Origin: Cercis canadensis
Taxonomy: Eukaryota; Streptophyta; Magnoliopsida; Fabales; Fabaceae
Direction: 5' to 3'
Assembly: GCA_003255065.1 (NCBI GenBank)
Contig: QAOA01007503.1
Coordinates: 61,504-125,503 of the forward strand
Length of the DNA: 64,000 nt
Positions 34,025 to 46,012 of this stretch are shown here, piece by piece. The notes beneath the pieces were generated by a model, which did not search any database, had not been told where the DNA came from, and worked only from the letters and a program-made list of their open reading frames with translations. How positions within the stretch are numbered: position 1 is the stretch's first letter; each line of letters opens with the position of its first letter. The translations under genes were made by a program, and so were the position numbers.

Positions 34025-37001
34025 ATGGGCGAGAATAGATTGATACTCGACGATGATTTTTCCTCAAACGTTTCCGAGGAGACGCCTCGACGATCTTTCG
34101 CCTTGTCATTTTCTCCATTGGTGATCATCGATGGCTTTTTTTCCAGGAAGAGTTACTCGTATGATAAGCTTCCCTCGGAACCCCTCAGGCTCTCTGTGCT
34201 CAAATTGGATGGCTCTTGCTTCGGTAATTCGCTTCTTTCCATGTATTTTCTTCTTTTCTATGCCGGTAGGGGAAAATGTAGGAAATACCAGCATTGACAC
34301 GGTTGCGCCCCTGAAATATTTATTATGGAATGTGGAGAAGGCAACAAACTCTCCAAGTATTGGGACTATTCGTTAACAATTTTCCCTTTTCTTTTCAAGA
34401 ACCTTTGTTTCTTTATAGGTTCCCTGTTTTAACAGCCCTATTTGATCGTCCTCTTTCCTTTTCTGCTTTATTTTGGTGATCGTGAAAATCAAGGAAATAT
34501 TCGTTTCGTGTATATTTTCACTGAAAAGTATACCAATGTTAGAGTCCGTTGTTTCATTCATACATTTTCTTTTTGTTTTGTTTTGTGGATCTTCAATAAT
34601 GAATGTGTATCTCATATTTAGAAGAATGAAATACAGAAGTTAATTTCTTTTCCTTTTCTCTTGGGGCTGGTAAGGCCTCGATCAAGGTTCACAACCTAAT
34701 AATTATCCGGTTTTTCCTATCTATTAACACAGCCCCTCTTTTCTCTTTTTTCTTTCTATCTGAGACAAACACTTCCCAGGATTTTGAATTGATACAAGAA
34801 TTTGTTGGCAGATATCGAAGTTACAAGGACAGCCACTATTGCAGAACTCAAGCAGGCAGTGGAGACAGTCTTTAGTCATATGCCTCAGACGGGGCCAGGG
34901 AAAATTTCATGGTACGTTCATCACCCATCTTTCATTTGTTGCTGACAAAGCATGCATGGGTGTGTAAGTTCACTAGCTTGATTTTAGAAGGTCTCTTGGT
35001 TGTCATGTTCAATTCATTTTACTCTGTTGACTCCATTGGAAGCTGCCTTTTTACTATGTTCTTGTCACGATATTGATTATTGAGGACAGAGGCAACCAAG
35101 AGAATTTTGGGTTGAATTCTTATGCAATAATATGATAACAAGTATAAGTTGTTGTTGACATACTGGAAGTTTTTGCTTTCCCGATCTCATTGAATACAAG
35201 AGAGATATTTATGATTTTTTATTCTCTGCATTTTCTTCAATTACTAGATTACCATTATCCATTGTCTAATTGATTCTTTTCCCCCTTGACACTGGTTTCT
35301 GTAGGCAACATGTTTGGGGGCAATTTTGCTTATGCTATGATGGACAGAAGCTAGTCACGGAAAGAGATCATCTCAGAAATTATGGCATCAAGGATGGTGA
35401 TCAGGTTTGTAACTATTTAGCCAGCTAGATCTACAATTACACATGTTAGTGAAATACTTTGCTGGATCATCACACTGCTACTCTTCAAACTCTGTGATCC
35501 GCTAACCTTTCCCTCCCCTTCTCTCTCTCTCTCACGCATTTCACAGTCTCCAGATATTTGAAGTCTTATTGCTTTTAATATTTATTGTTTCATTTTTTTT
35601 GTTATGTGCAGCTTCGTTTCATCCGCCATGTCTCAAGCAATTTCAGTGTGAGAAAAAGACGATTGAAGAAACGAGTTGTTATTTCAAAACAACACAGGAT
35701 GTAAGACTCTCTCCATGGGCTTTTTTACTTACGTATTGCTGTGATAATCATAAAATTTTCAACCCAAATATGCGAATTTTCAGCAGTTGCCTGCATGAAC
35801 CAGGATCAACATGACCTCGTCTGCCATACTGCACTAGTTGGGTCATGGCCTGTGCTTTAACTGGTTCAGGCAGTAACTTTATTGCAGGAATATGTGAAAA
35901 CTAACCATTGTGATTCGAGTAAGATATTTTTCATAAATATCCATTTAAATCTAGTTAAGGCTTAATGTACTTATTTTGAGTTTTGTATGCACATGGATAA
36001 GTGGGTGATTTATTTAACAATAATGCTTGTCATCAGTTAAAGAATATATTAATTTTGTTACACAATCCACTAGGATCTCTGAGTTTGCTCCTTGACTATT
36101 GTATTTTTCCTCACAATTATCATTCTATCACAGCTTGCAAATTACTGCCTTGCCATTTGCAACAAGTAATTAATGTGCAGATGCTCTTGCGATGCATTTA
36201 TGATTCCTTTTTCTTCTTTGGGCAGTAAGATGCTGTCTACTTCTAGATAAAGCTTAAACTCTGGCTACCTAATGATGCATTGCTTGGGAAACCCCTGCAT
36301 TTTTTCTTCCTCTTTCAATTATAAATAGCATATTGTATTAAGTAGATATAATGGATGTTATTCTGAAAGGTTCACAATTGAAATGGAGAACATACCCTAA
36401 AGCCATAGGAGTCCTCGAATGTGACCCACCAGGAAAACATAGGAGATTTGCAATCTCCCACTTACTCAAGGGTGCCATATTGTACTTAATGGTTTCCTTT
36501 TAAAGGGTGTGGAGTCACAACTAATTTAGTTAAGATATTAATGGGAAGCTCCTTTAGATAAGAGTTCGTGTTTTTTGATATTGCATGGACGTGAAACTAG
36601 TTGCTAGTCCTTTCACTATCAGTACTTCAATATTAATTGGAAAATGCAGGTCGCAAGTGAGAAGCTATCAACAGAAAAAACATGACAACGACGATGATGA
36701 CGACGACGACGATGACATTGGTTTGGATGGCATAGATTTAGAGAATGGGAATATCCAGCATTACATTAATGATGAAGATGGTGTTGGAAATCATGAGAAC
36801 AGGTTAACTGGTTCTGGTTTCTTGGGAGGGTTGTTCTCATACACTCGGCTGGCAATTGTGAGAAGAGTTAGAACTGAAGGCAGGATTACCCCCTCAAGAA
36901 TTGCCAGAGGTTTACTGGGTAGTTTTAGGAAGATTAGAAAGATTGTATGTTTTTGCAGGAGGAGGCGCTATCCTCGGAGATGTACATGGAGAGAGTGTTG
37001 A
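34025..37001 (+). CDS. Ubiquitin-like domain protein (SNRNP25-type Ubl)
   Basis: Five exons (34025-34223, 34812-34911, 35305-35404, 35612-35700, 36650-37001) give 279 residues. Residues about 52-150 form a ubiquitin-like fold: LRLSVLKLDGSCFDIEV, TATIAELKQAVE, WQHVWGQFCLCYDGQKL, then YGIKDGDQLRFIRHVS. This resembles the single domain of the U11/U12 snRNP 25K protein, but the protein is longer. It has a basic segment (VRKRRLKKR), a run of nine aspartates at about 173-182 coded by GAC/GAT repeats, and a basic cysteine/arginine-rich C-terminus (CFCRRRRYPRRCTWREC). By position it matches Arabidopsis At4g32270, of unknown role. There is no C-terminal diglycine, so conjugation is not expected. Start: first ATG of the frame after a short upstream ATG-stop. 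Confidence 0.85.
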
Positions 37002-38036
37002 TACTTTGGGAGAAATGTGACTACCCTGATGCTTGCAACAGTGATTTTGGGGCTGTAGATGTGGCTTGTTCTCGTTCCAATGATTCTACCCATAGACTGT
37101 TAAGTCTCCATCTGCGTTTTGGTTCTCTAATACATGGGACAATATGGTGTGGCTTACACTGATATGCGACGTCCTGGCATGGGATCGCCGTGGGGTTTCT
37201 TCTTGTTTTGTACACAGTGATATCTAGATGAATCAGACTTGCAAAATAATCATAGACAGACAGTCCTTAACCTTAAATCTTAATGTTGTTGCAGTTAGGT
37301 ATCATTTCCTGTAATGGGACGAGCGTGTTCAATTCCTTTCAGTAGAACACAGCGGGGTTTGTTACTTTGTTTAACTTAGCTCTCGTTTACTCCAAAAATT
37401 TACCATGACAGAACAGAGAAGGCGAAAGCTAAATTTATACTTAAATGTACATCTCTTTATTAAAAACACTCCAATAATGCTTATCTTTCATTTCTGTGTT
37501 AGTTAAACAAACTAATTGAAATTGCAATGCTTTGAAATATAATTTTTTTTTAAAAAAATAATATAAAATCAATTATTTAGATAATAATTTCCAAAATTAA
37601 GGTGATTTTACTCTAGGGAGGTATGTGATCATTAATTTAAAAAAATAATTAATTNAAAAATAATTAATTTTAATCGTTAGAAAATGAACTGTCAAAATTA
37701 AATATTTCTATATTAACAATAATTAATATTGGCATATTAAGGATGTATTACATATCTTTGAATTCCAGAATTTAGCAGATTTCTGTAATAAGTTTATTAT
37801 TTATTGTCTTTCAAATTTCTCACACGTGTGAGAGTAGCATTCAACTTGTCAGTACTCATCACCAATATTCATCACAGATCAATTTGTGTGGCAAAGAATG
37901 TAGATAGATGAGATAGAGAGCATAGCCCTTGTCCCAAATCCTCCTCTCGTTTAATTCCAATTATCACCGAAACTGACTCTTGAGAGGCTGAAAGACTGAA
38001 ATTCTAAATCTCCCAAAAGAAACAGCAGCAGCTGCC
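37002..38036. other. Intergenic region, ubiquitin-like gene to ATP b'
   Basis: 3' UTR of the ubiquitin-like gene, AT-rich DNA with an N at 37655 between two copies of AAAAATAATTAATT, then the promoter and leader of the ATP synthase gene. No gene was seen. Confidence 0.6.
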
Positions 38037-38702
38037 ATGGCCAACATTCACATGATCATGGCCTCCTCGAAACCTTTAGTTCCGGTATCCAGCAATTCCC
38101 CGAGACCCAAAATTCCCATTCTCCAAATTTCACTCCCAAGAATCCCAACAAGCCTCAAGTTGTCAAAGCCCCAAATCTTGTCCCTGTCTCCCTCCACCGT
38201 GAAATCCCTTTCTCTCCTTGCTGCCAGCTCCCTGGCCTTTGCCCCGCCCTCGCTTGCAGAAGAAATCGAGAAAGCAGCGCTCTTTGACTTCAATTTGACC
38301 TTGCCCATTATAATTGCCGAGTTTCTGCTGCTCATGTTTGCTTTGGACAAGATATGGTTCGCCCCACTTGGGACATTCATGGACCAAAGGGACGCCGCGA
38401 TTAGGGAGAAGCTGGGCAGCGTGAAGGACACATCGGAGGAGGTGAAGCAGCTGGAGGAACAGGCCACGGCTGTGATGAGGGCTGCGAGGGCTGAGATTTC
38501 TGCAGCTCTGAATCAGATGAAGAAGGAGACCCAAGTCGAGGTTGAGCAGAAGCTTGCTGAGGGCAGAAAGAAAGTGGAGGCAGAGTTGCAGGAGGCTTTG
38601 GCTAATTTGGAGAAGCAAAAGGAAGAGAGTATTAAGTCCCTCGATTCCCAAATTGCCGCTCTTAGTCAGGACATAGTTAAGAAAGTTCTTCCTACTGCTT
38701 AA
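38037..38702 (+). CDS. atpG: Chloroplast ATP synthase subunit b' (CF0 subunit II)
   Basis: A single exon of 221 residues starting in context GCCATGGCC. The N-terminus is serine/proline-rich with no acidic residues (chloroplast transit peptide, about 1-55). It is followed by a hydrophobic thylakoid-transfer stretch ([18 protein letters not shown], about 59-76), the bipartite presequence expected for this subunit. A single membrane helix lies at about 88-108 ([20 protein letters not shown]), followed by [19 protein letters not shown] and a long charged helix of the peripheral stalk to the end. With plastid-encoded AtpF it links CF1 to CF0 in the thylakoid. It is nuclear-encoded in plants and corresponds to Arabidopsis PDE334 (At4g32260). 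Confidence 0.96.
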   Translation: MANIHMIMASSKPLVPVSSNSPRPKIPILQISLPRIPTSLKLSKPQILSLSPSTVKSLSLLAASSLAFAPPSLAEEIEKAALFDFNLTLPIIIAEFLLLMFALDKIWFAPLGTFMDQRDAAIREKLGSVKDTSEEVKQLEEQATAVMRAARAEISAALNQMKKETQVEVEQKLAEGRKKVEAELQEALANLEKQKEESIKSLDSQIAALSQDIVKKVLPTA

Positions 38703-40716
38703 TTAACCATTATCTTCCTTTTCTTCTCCTTTTTCGTCTTAACTGTTAAATTTCAATCCAACACAAAATGGATTCCTATTATATTTGTAAACAATTGTAT
38801 GTTTTGGTTTTGGATTCCAAATGTGTAATGAAAGCAATGTTGAATGTAAAATCTAGTTCTGCAATTCCACCATGCAGCATTGAGCATTAATCAGAATCTT
38901 TTGAGTAATAGAAACAGGTTATCGTCACTTCACTTATGTGTATTGATGGAAGGAGAATGTGTTATTTATTTGTTGATGTTTGATATGTGATGAGGGAAAG
39001 GGATAGGACAAACATTATTCCCTTTGTGGCCTTGAATATGATGTTTCCTTGGTTATTAATACAAGAGAGCATTGGGGTTGTAGTGTGGAAGAGTCAGCAG
39101 GTGCAGATTCTTCAGAATCTTCTATCCTTGTATGGAATTGGACTCAGGAGAAAAATTGAGTGACTACCAAGTATTGGATTTGGGAAGAAAAAGTTATGCA
39201 ATGATGTATTCCAAGTTTCCATCTCTGTTGATTAAAATGTTGGCAAATATGAGAGGTACTTCAGGCCTGGCTACTATGCCCATGAAATCTTCATTCAGTA
39301 TCACTTGGTTCTCTGATCATTATTAGGTAAAGGGATCACTCACTTCTCAATCCTCTTACGTTAAATCTCGACAAATCAGAGCTAGAAGAGAGTACCGTAT
39401 TGAACTCTTTCTTGTCTAGTGCCAACAAGGTGCCAAACAACCACGTTGTTGCTTGCAACGCTTCTTTGACGTGTGCTGCTTTTACACTACCTTGCCTCAC
39501 TCATAAACAAGGACAGGGTGATTTTAGTCATTACCAGCTCTGAGTAAAATGACTTACTCGGCCAATAATCGCAGTTGCATTACGCTTCTAACACAATCTA
39601 CTTTGATGGCCAAATATTGATGATATTGATGACTTGAGAAAGTGGAATAAGCTTCATATTTAAGACTGCTCAGGTTGATATGTTGCTGCACCGAAGAAGA
39701 ATTGGATCTATTACCTACCAATTTGTAATGTTCAATCACGGGGGCGATGCATATTTTTTCTTTCATTCACAAAAATGTTCTTCTTTTGCGTTTCTTTCAG
39801 GGAAGTCTAAATAGTAAATATCTCGCACGCTCTTATCCCTTCAGTTAGGGATTGCAAATTGGATGGTTTCTGAATGAATTTTGAATAGTTAGATAAATGA
39901 ATAGATGATTTCCATCCACCTATTTTCACCTACAACTGCATAACCTTTTGCCTGGAGCCAAATGAGGTTTTAAAATGGGCATATAAGGTGCTTATATTTA
40001 TAAAGAAATTTCTCTGTGGAAAAAGATGAACATAAAATGATGGATAATATTACGATCAACTTGAAACAGTGTTTAGGGTAGAAGCAAGCAAGCAAGCCTG
40101 CATCACAAGATTGATTAAATTATTTTTTAAAATGGACATAATTATGGCAAATTGACAACAAAAAAAATACAACATTAAAAAGAATTTACACATTGTAGAA
40201 AGTATTTACACAAAAGAAACTTTTTAGTAAAATAATATTTGACAAATTAAAAAAGCAATTCCGGCAAATGGCAGATTGCGTTTAAATGGAAAGAAATCTG
40301 GCAGTAGCTTTTCAAACCAAATCCACCAATTCATAAGGGAATCCGCCAATGTCATATGGCGGATTTCATGTCATCAAATTACACCAAAAGATGTTTGGCA
40401 GAAATAGTGCATTTTCTCTCATTCGGCCATTTTTCATTTGGCGGATTATTATTTGTCTGTTTTTTATGTATTATTTTATTAAAAAAGTATCCATTTTATA
40501 TAAATACTCTGTACAATATTCTTTTTGTGTAATTTTTTTTTTATGTTACAAATGGGATTTTGACTTATGGAATATAATATTTCTCAGTACTGACTTTGCC
40601 GCCAAATATATAAGTCCTGCTTTTTCTTATTTTCTAGTTTTCGTTTTTTTTTTTCCTATTTTGTTTTTAAGAACAGGTGTGTAAGTTACGCTGATATCAG
40701 CAGGGGTGGCGTTAAA

Positions 40717-40764
40717 CTCTGAAAGATATCTATATACCAAAAAAAAAAAACTCTGAAAGATATC
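40717..40764. mobile_element. Micro poly(A) insertion with 14-bp duplication
   Basis: CTCTGAAAGATATC occurs at 40717-40730 and 40751-40764. Between the copies lie only 20 bases, TATATACC followed by A's. Duplicated target plus terminal A-run is the signature of target-primed reverse transcription, here with extreme 5' truncation. Confidence 0.6.
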
Positions 40765-41523
40765 GGTGGAGCATGGATTAATCAAATCATCCGTGGGCCC
40801 CAATGAAATTGCACCGCTTCTGCCATTTATAATTTAGTATATTTTAACCATTTCTTTAGTTATTTAATATTCTTCCTCGGTTTCATCCGCTTCTATTCCT
40901 TTTTCCCTTTTGCAAGATTCCGAGGCAGTTTTCTCAAAGGTTCTTTCTTCAACTCCTCTTCGTTTTGGTTTTATTTCTTCCTCTTAGTTTTCCTTTTCAG
41001 TTTGTGCTGGTGAACACCTAACCCGTTTCTGTGTTCAATAAGCTTTTGGTTCGTCAGTGCTCTCATACTGCCAAAAAATTTCTTCTTCCGATGCTTATAC
41101 TCTGTTTCTCTGAATTTTCTACTATCTACTGTTTCTCAACTTTTATATATGCAGGACTCTGCTTGGTTCATCAGGAAAAAAAAAAAAAAAAGGAATATAT
41201 ATTTATAAATTTGTATGCTCTGATTTTTTTCTTCTTTGGTTCTTATTTCTTAAAAAGGTCAAGAGTTTCTATATGCTGATGGTGTATACTTGTATCCATG
41301 TGTTGATTTGAGTGAGTGGATGCATTTCTATGTGAAATTTGAATCCTTGGTTTCAGTTTCTGCCAAAGTAATATTTTTAGAGGTTGATTCACACTGCAGT
41401 TAATTGCCGGAAAGATTGAGAATTTGAGGCGCTGCTAGAGGAAATGAATTGCTGATTATTTATGATGGTTAACTTAAAGTATAAGATATAGCAGTATTTA
41501 GCTTAGTTTAGTCAATGGTTTGT

Positions 41524-41559
41524 TTGTTTTTTTTTTTTTTTTTTTTTTTTTNTTTTTTT
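41524..41559. repeat. Poly(T) run containing N 41552
   Basis: A long T homopolymer broken by one N. The N probably reflects an unresolved run length. Confidence 0.8.
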
Positions 41560-42272
41560 GGTTGGGTTCCGGTGATAAAAGCACTCAAATTTCTTGTGAT
41601 CATCTAGCTTCGTTATACACTGAGTGCATCCTTATTGATTTGTTTTGCTTTCATGTATACCCGATAAGGAGTGAACAGCGTAATTGATGGTAGAAATTTT
41701 GATGTTCCAAAATCAAACAATGTTAAAGGGGAAAAAAAAAAGCATTTTTATCTGAGGGATTCTCTGGTCTCACCGTCCCCAAGCCAAAAAGAACAAGGAA
41801 AGTCATTCAGGGTGCCGTATTGAAAAGAATAATCCAAAGCTAACATCTTTCGGTGATTGTCTTGTGTACCAAATTTTCACATTTATTCTCAAAACATAAT
41901 TTTTTTTTTTTATGGTTTCCTCGTTGTAGTCTGTATTAGAGAATTTGTATGATAGCCAAAATGTAGAGAGGGGAAAAAAAGAATAATCCTAAAAAGCGTT
42001 ACTTTTAAAGAACATTGCAAATTCCTTGACACATCTGCTAATGGAAATAAGTCAACGGGCATGTATTTGGTCTTCATTGTCAAGACTTGCAATAATGTCT
42101 TCTGCATGCCTCCTCTCGCTCATATATTGGTTTATATTTGAAATGCTAAATGGAGTTGAACGTTTTGTACACGTGTATAACATATGCTCAGAAGTTATCA
42201 TAATTGGATTGTGATTTGTGCAATTTGTGGAAATATCTTACTATTATAAGTATTTCAACTTCAGGTTGAGGA

Positions 42273-44999
42273 ATGGCTAACGAAGTTACTGCTTCTCCAT
42301 CAGTTACTTCCTTTGAGTTTGAGCTCTTGGAAGGTGATCCTGACCACCTTAGAACTATTGTAGCTTCAGCTGGCCGCACAAGTCCATGGATTGAACCTGA
42401 AAGGTTGAAACTTAGACACAGGATTGGTCGAGGACCCTTTGGTGATGTTTGGTTAGCAACTCATCATCAGTCAACTGAAGATTATGATGAGTACCATGAA
42501 GTTGCTGCCAAGATGTTTCATCCAATTAAAGAGGATCATATGAGGATTGTATTAGAGAAATTCAGTGAATTATATTTTAAGTGCCACGTAGTGGCTGCGA
42601 TTTGCTGGCTACATGGAATTTCAATTATAAATGGAAGGGTTAGATTAGAATTATGCAATTTATTCATTTTATGATTTTTTGGCTACTTATCTTACATGTA
42701 TCTAGCTAACATTTACTTTAGTTTGTGCTTACAGATATGCATCATTATGAATTTCTACGAGGGATCAATTGGTGACAAAATGGCTAGACTTAGGGAAGGA
42801 AGGATTTCATTGCATGATGTTTTGAGGTGATAAGTTTTTGGATATTCAGTGAAATATGCTTATCCATATAGTGGGAAAAGAAGAAACAAAGAAAGGGGGG
42901 GAAAAAAGTAGTTGATCCTAAGAACATGTTACTGGCTGCAGGTATGGAATCAATCTTGCGCAAGGAATTCTGGAATTTCACTCGAAAGGGATCCAAATTC
43001 TCAACCTTAAACCATGTAATGTACTTCTCAATGATAATGACCAAGCAATTTTGGGAGACTTTGGTATTCCCAGCCTTTTGCTTGGCTCCTCCTTCCTAAA
43101 CTCAGATATGGCTCACAGGCTTGGAACTCCAAATTACATGGCTCCTGAACAATGGGAACCAGAAGTCAGAGGCCCTATATCCTTTGAGACAGATTCATGG
43201 GGATTCGGGTGCACCATTGTGGAAATGTTGACTGGTAATCAACCTTGGTATGGGCGATCTGTTGGTGAAATATACCAATCAGTTGTTAGAAAGCATGAAA
43301 AACCACATATTCCAAGTGGCCTTCCTTCTTCAATTGAGAACATCCTCCGAGGATGCTTCGAGTACGATTTAAGGAATCGTCCTTTAATGGTAGACATTCT
43401 GCGCATCTTTAAAAGGTTTGTATGTTTAGAAGTTTTCTATAAAGTTTCTGGGACTAGGTAACATTTTGATGGCTTCTGGAAGCCGCAGCTCTGTTGAGTT
43501 TGGTTTATTTTATTTAGTTGCATTCACTAAGTGGCTTGTGCGTGAGACTAATCAAAGTCCATTAGACATAAAGCACAACCTTGCAGAACATAGTTCATCT
43601 TTTTCTTTTTGGATAAAAAATACCATAGTTTACCTCAGTGATGGAAGTATAGGAGTTCGAGTGCAGTTGGTGATTCTGTCACCGATACTGTAGCGAGTAA
43701 GCTCATTCCTTTTCTTTTTTTACCCATTCAGTGGAGCTAGCTTGTGTCTTGTGAAGGCTTGACTAATTTGAACGTTAAATATTGGTGTAGCCTATTTGTT
43801 GAGAACTAGTGAAAATGCTCTACACTGGTATGGGAAAATGTCTTTATCAGAAAGAAATAAAACAACAATCTTTGAAAGAAGGCTGGAATGGTAATTAAGC
43901 ATGGTCATTCTTTCAGTTAATTGTTAGTTATTTTCAAGAAGATAAGAAATATATATACTGTTAACTAGTATTCTATTCTTAATTGTGCTGCCAACCTTGC
44001 AGCTCGCTGATTGCATTAGCCAATGATGGAGTATGGAGATACCTTGGAACCGTGAGAGTATCTGAAAAATCAAGTGGCACTGGATACACAGAGTGGTTCC
44101 TCTCGAAGGACCATCTTGAAGTGGGTGACATGGTGCGATCTAGGAAGCCTACCAATTCATGCAAACCTCAAAACATGGGCGTCCCAGAAGGAACTGTTGT
44201 TGGTTTAGAACGTAATGCCGATCATGGTTTTGTTTTAGTGAGGGTCCATGGTATCCACGACCCTTTAAGGATTCATACTTCAACTCTGGAACGTGTCACT
44301 TTTGGTTTGGCAACTGGTGATTGGGTACGTTTGAAGGAAGAACACAAGAAGCACTCGCCGGTGGGTATTCTACATTCCATCAATCGTGATGGTAGAGTGG
44401 CTGTTGGATTTATTGGGATGGAAACTCTTTGGGAAGGAAATTCTTCAGAACTTGAAATGGCAGAATCTTACTGTGTAGGCCAGTTTGTGAAGCTGAGAGA
44501 CAATGTTTTCAATCCCCGGTTTGAATGGCCTCGTAAAAGAGGAGGTGCCTGGGGTACTGGAAGGATTTCATGGATCCTACCAAATGGATGTCTAGTTGTC
44601 AAATTCCCAGGTATGTTGACCATTGGGGATGAATCAAGAACCTTCTTAGCTGATCCATCTGAAGTTGAAGTGGTCAATTTTGATACTTGTACGGGGATGA
44701 TAAGCAAGTATCAACATTTAGAGAATCATCATTGGGCAGTTAGACCTGCTTTAATTGCATTAGGCCTGTTTACAGCTCTGAAACTAGGAATTTTTATTGG
44801 AAAGAAAACAGGGAGGAGCATGAAGAAGGTGAATGCAATAGAGAACGAAAGTCAATATATGGATGGGCAGAATAGCAGCAGCCCTACATGGAAACCTTCC
44901 AGTGCTACAAATCCTGGCAACACAGCATGGGTTCCTTCATCAGTTGCTAATATCCTTTTCCGAGAAGGTGTTACTGTTAACACACCCACTGGTCGCTAG
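42273..44999 (+). CDS. KOC1-like chloroplast outer-envelope kinase
   Basis: Four exons (42273-42638, 42735-42826, 42942-43415, 44003-44999) give 642 residues. Kinase domain about 46-290: glycine loop IGRGPFGDVW (51-60), lysine K80 in EVAAKMF, catalytic-loop equivalent ILNLKPCN with Asn174 where most kinases have Asp, GDFG at 191-194, and TPNYMAPEQW. Then come KEG/MIB-type repeats (LEVGDMVRSRKP, GDWVRLKEEHKKHSPVG, GQFVKLRDNVFNPRFEWP) and a C-terminal membrane segment at about 558-576 (RPALIALGLFTALKLGIFIG) followed by a basic, polar tail. This is the architecture of Arabidopsis KOC1 (At4g32250), a tail-anchored outer-envelope kinase that phosphorylates TOC import receptors. The start is supported by the ATG directly after a UTR splice acceptor. 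The exon 3-4 junction (large intron 43416-44002) is inferred. Confidence 0.88.
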
Positions 45000-46012
45000 T
45001 TTAATCACTTCTATCTCAACATAGTTGGATACATAATGCATGTACAGGTTAGCATTAGCTAGTTGCTGGACTAGTGAAGGAATTTCGTCAGTTGTTTTGC
45101 CATACAGATACTGCACTTTCGAAAAACATCACCTCAAAGTGTTAAGTGGTAAATATACATAAATGCAGACAAGGCTGACTCTGAATGCAAGAAGTGTACA
45201 TATGCTTACGATTATGAAGGATTATCTTACTTTCTTCATGCTTTGTTTCTACGCAAATGTTTTGTATAGTGAATCCGCTAGGAAATTCATGGTATGCTTC
45301 TTGAAACACTGTTTGTAAATTGTAAACACTCCTCTTTTGCAAGTTCCTCTTCTTTTTAGTTATAACAAGCGTAACCCTAATCTAAGAACTCTGTTAAGTA
45401 AGGCTGTTATGGTTATGAATAAATGATTATTTATCGAACTTTATTGGGATAATACTTCAGTAATGCCTTCTGGGATAAATTTTTTTTGGCGAAGGAACTT
45501 ACTTGCTAACCATTCTTTAGTTAAAGCCATTTGCTCCACTAATTATGGGTAGTGTGTAAAGCCTGTCCAACATGGCATGGCATTTTGATTATTCGTCACT
45601 GTGCACTTCTGAATTGGCACTTTTGTGATTACAGCCTTACAGGTTACTTACATATCATCATTGGATGAGATCACTGATCTGTTTATGTAGCCTTATATGC
45701 TAACGTCATATTCAATCTCCCAAGGAGGTGGAATGAGCATGGAAATAAATGTTTGACATTCAAGTGATTTTCTTTATACAAGCTAAGCAAACATTGATAA
45801 TTACAAAATTGTTTTTAAAAATAACATATCTAAACATAAAATTGATTCATTGACAATCGATTATTTCAAAATTAATTCTTTACAGAATCTATTTCCTCAC
45901 ATCTAATCCAAACAGTACCAAATTTCTACATCCAGACAAAAGATGGGAGTGTGGTAAGGAGGGTCAAATGTCCATATACAATCTTCCTTCAGCACCTTTT
46001 TCACTACCCGCT
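45000..46012. other. Spacer between convergent KOC1-like and MRC-like genes
   Basis: The 3' UTRs of two genes facing each other. I see no additional feature. Confidence 0.6.

Larger units (their letters stand above)
38703..42272. other. Intergenic region and leader of KOC1-like gene
   Basis: 3.5 kb with no supported gene. A cluster of GGCGGATT motifs occurs at 40340-40450, including the hairpin AATCCGCCAATGTCATATGG. There is a tiny poly(A) insertion at 40717-40764 and a poly(T) run with an N at 41552. The KOC1-like gene probably has an intron in its 5' UTR, since a splice acceptor (ACTTCAG) sits 9 bases before its ATG; the pyrimidine-rich stretch 40860-41000 may be its first non-coding exon. 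Confidence 0.5.

Noticed and set aside
43466..43693. Possible extra exon in the large intron of the KOC1-like gene
   Set aside because: Its peptide has no similarity to the kinase family. Joining exon 3 directly to 44003 keeps frame and matches the expected transition to the EWFLSKD segment.
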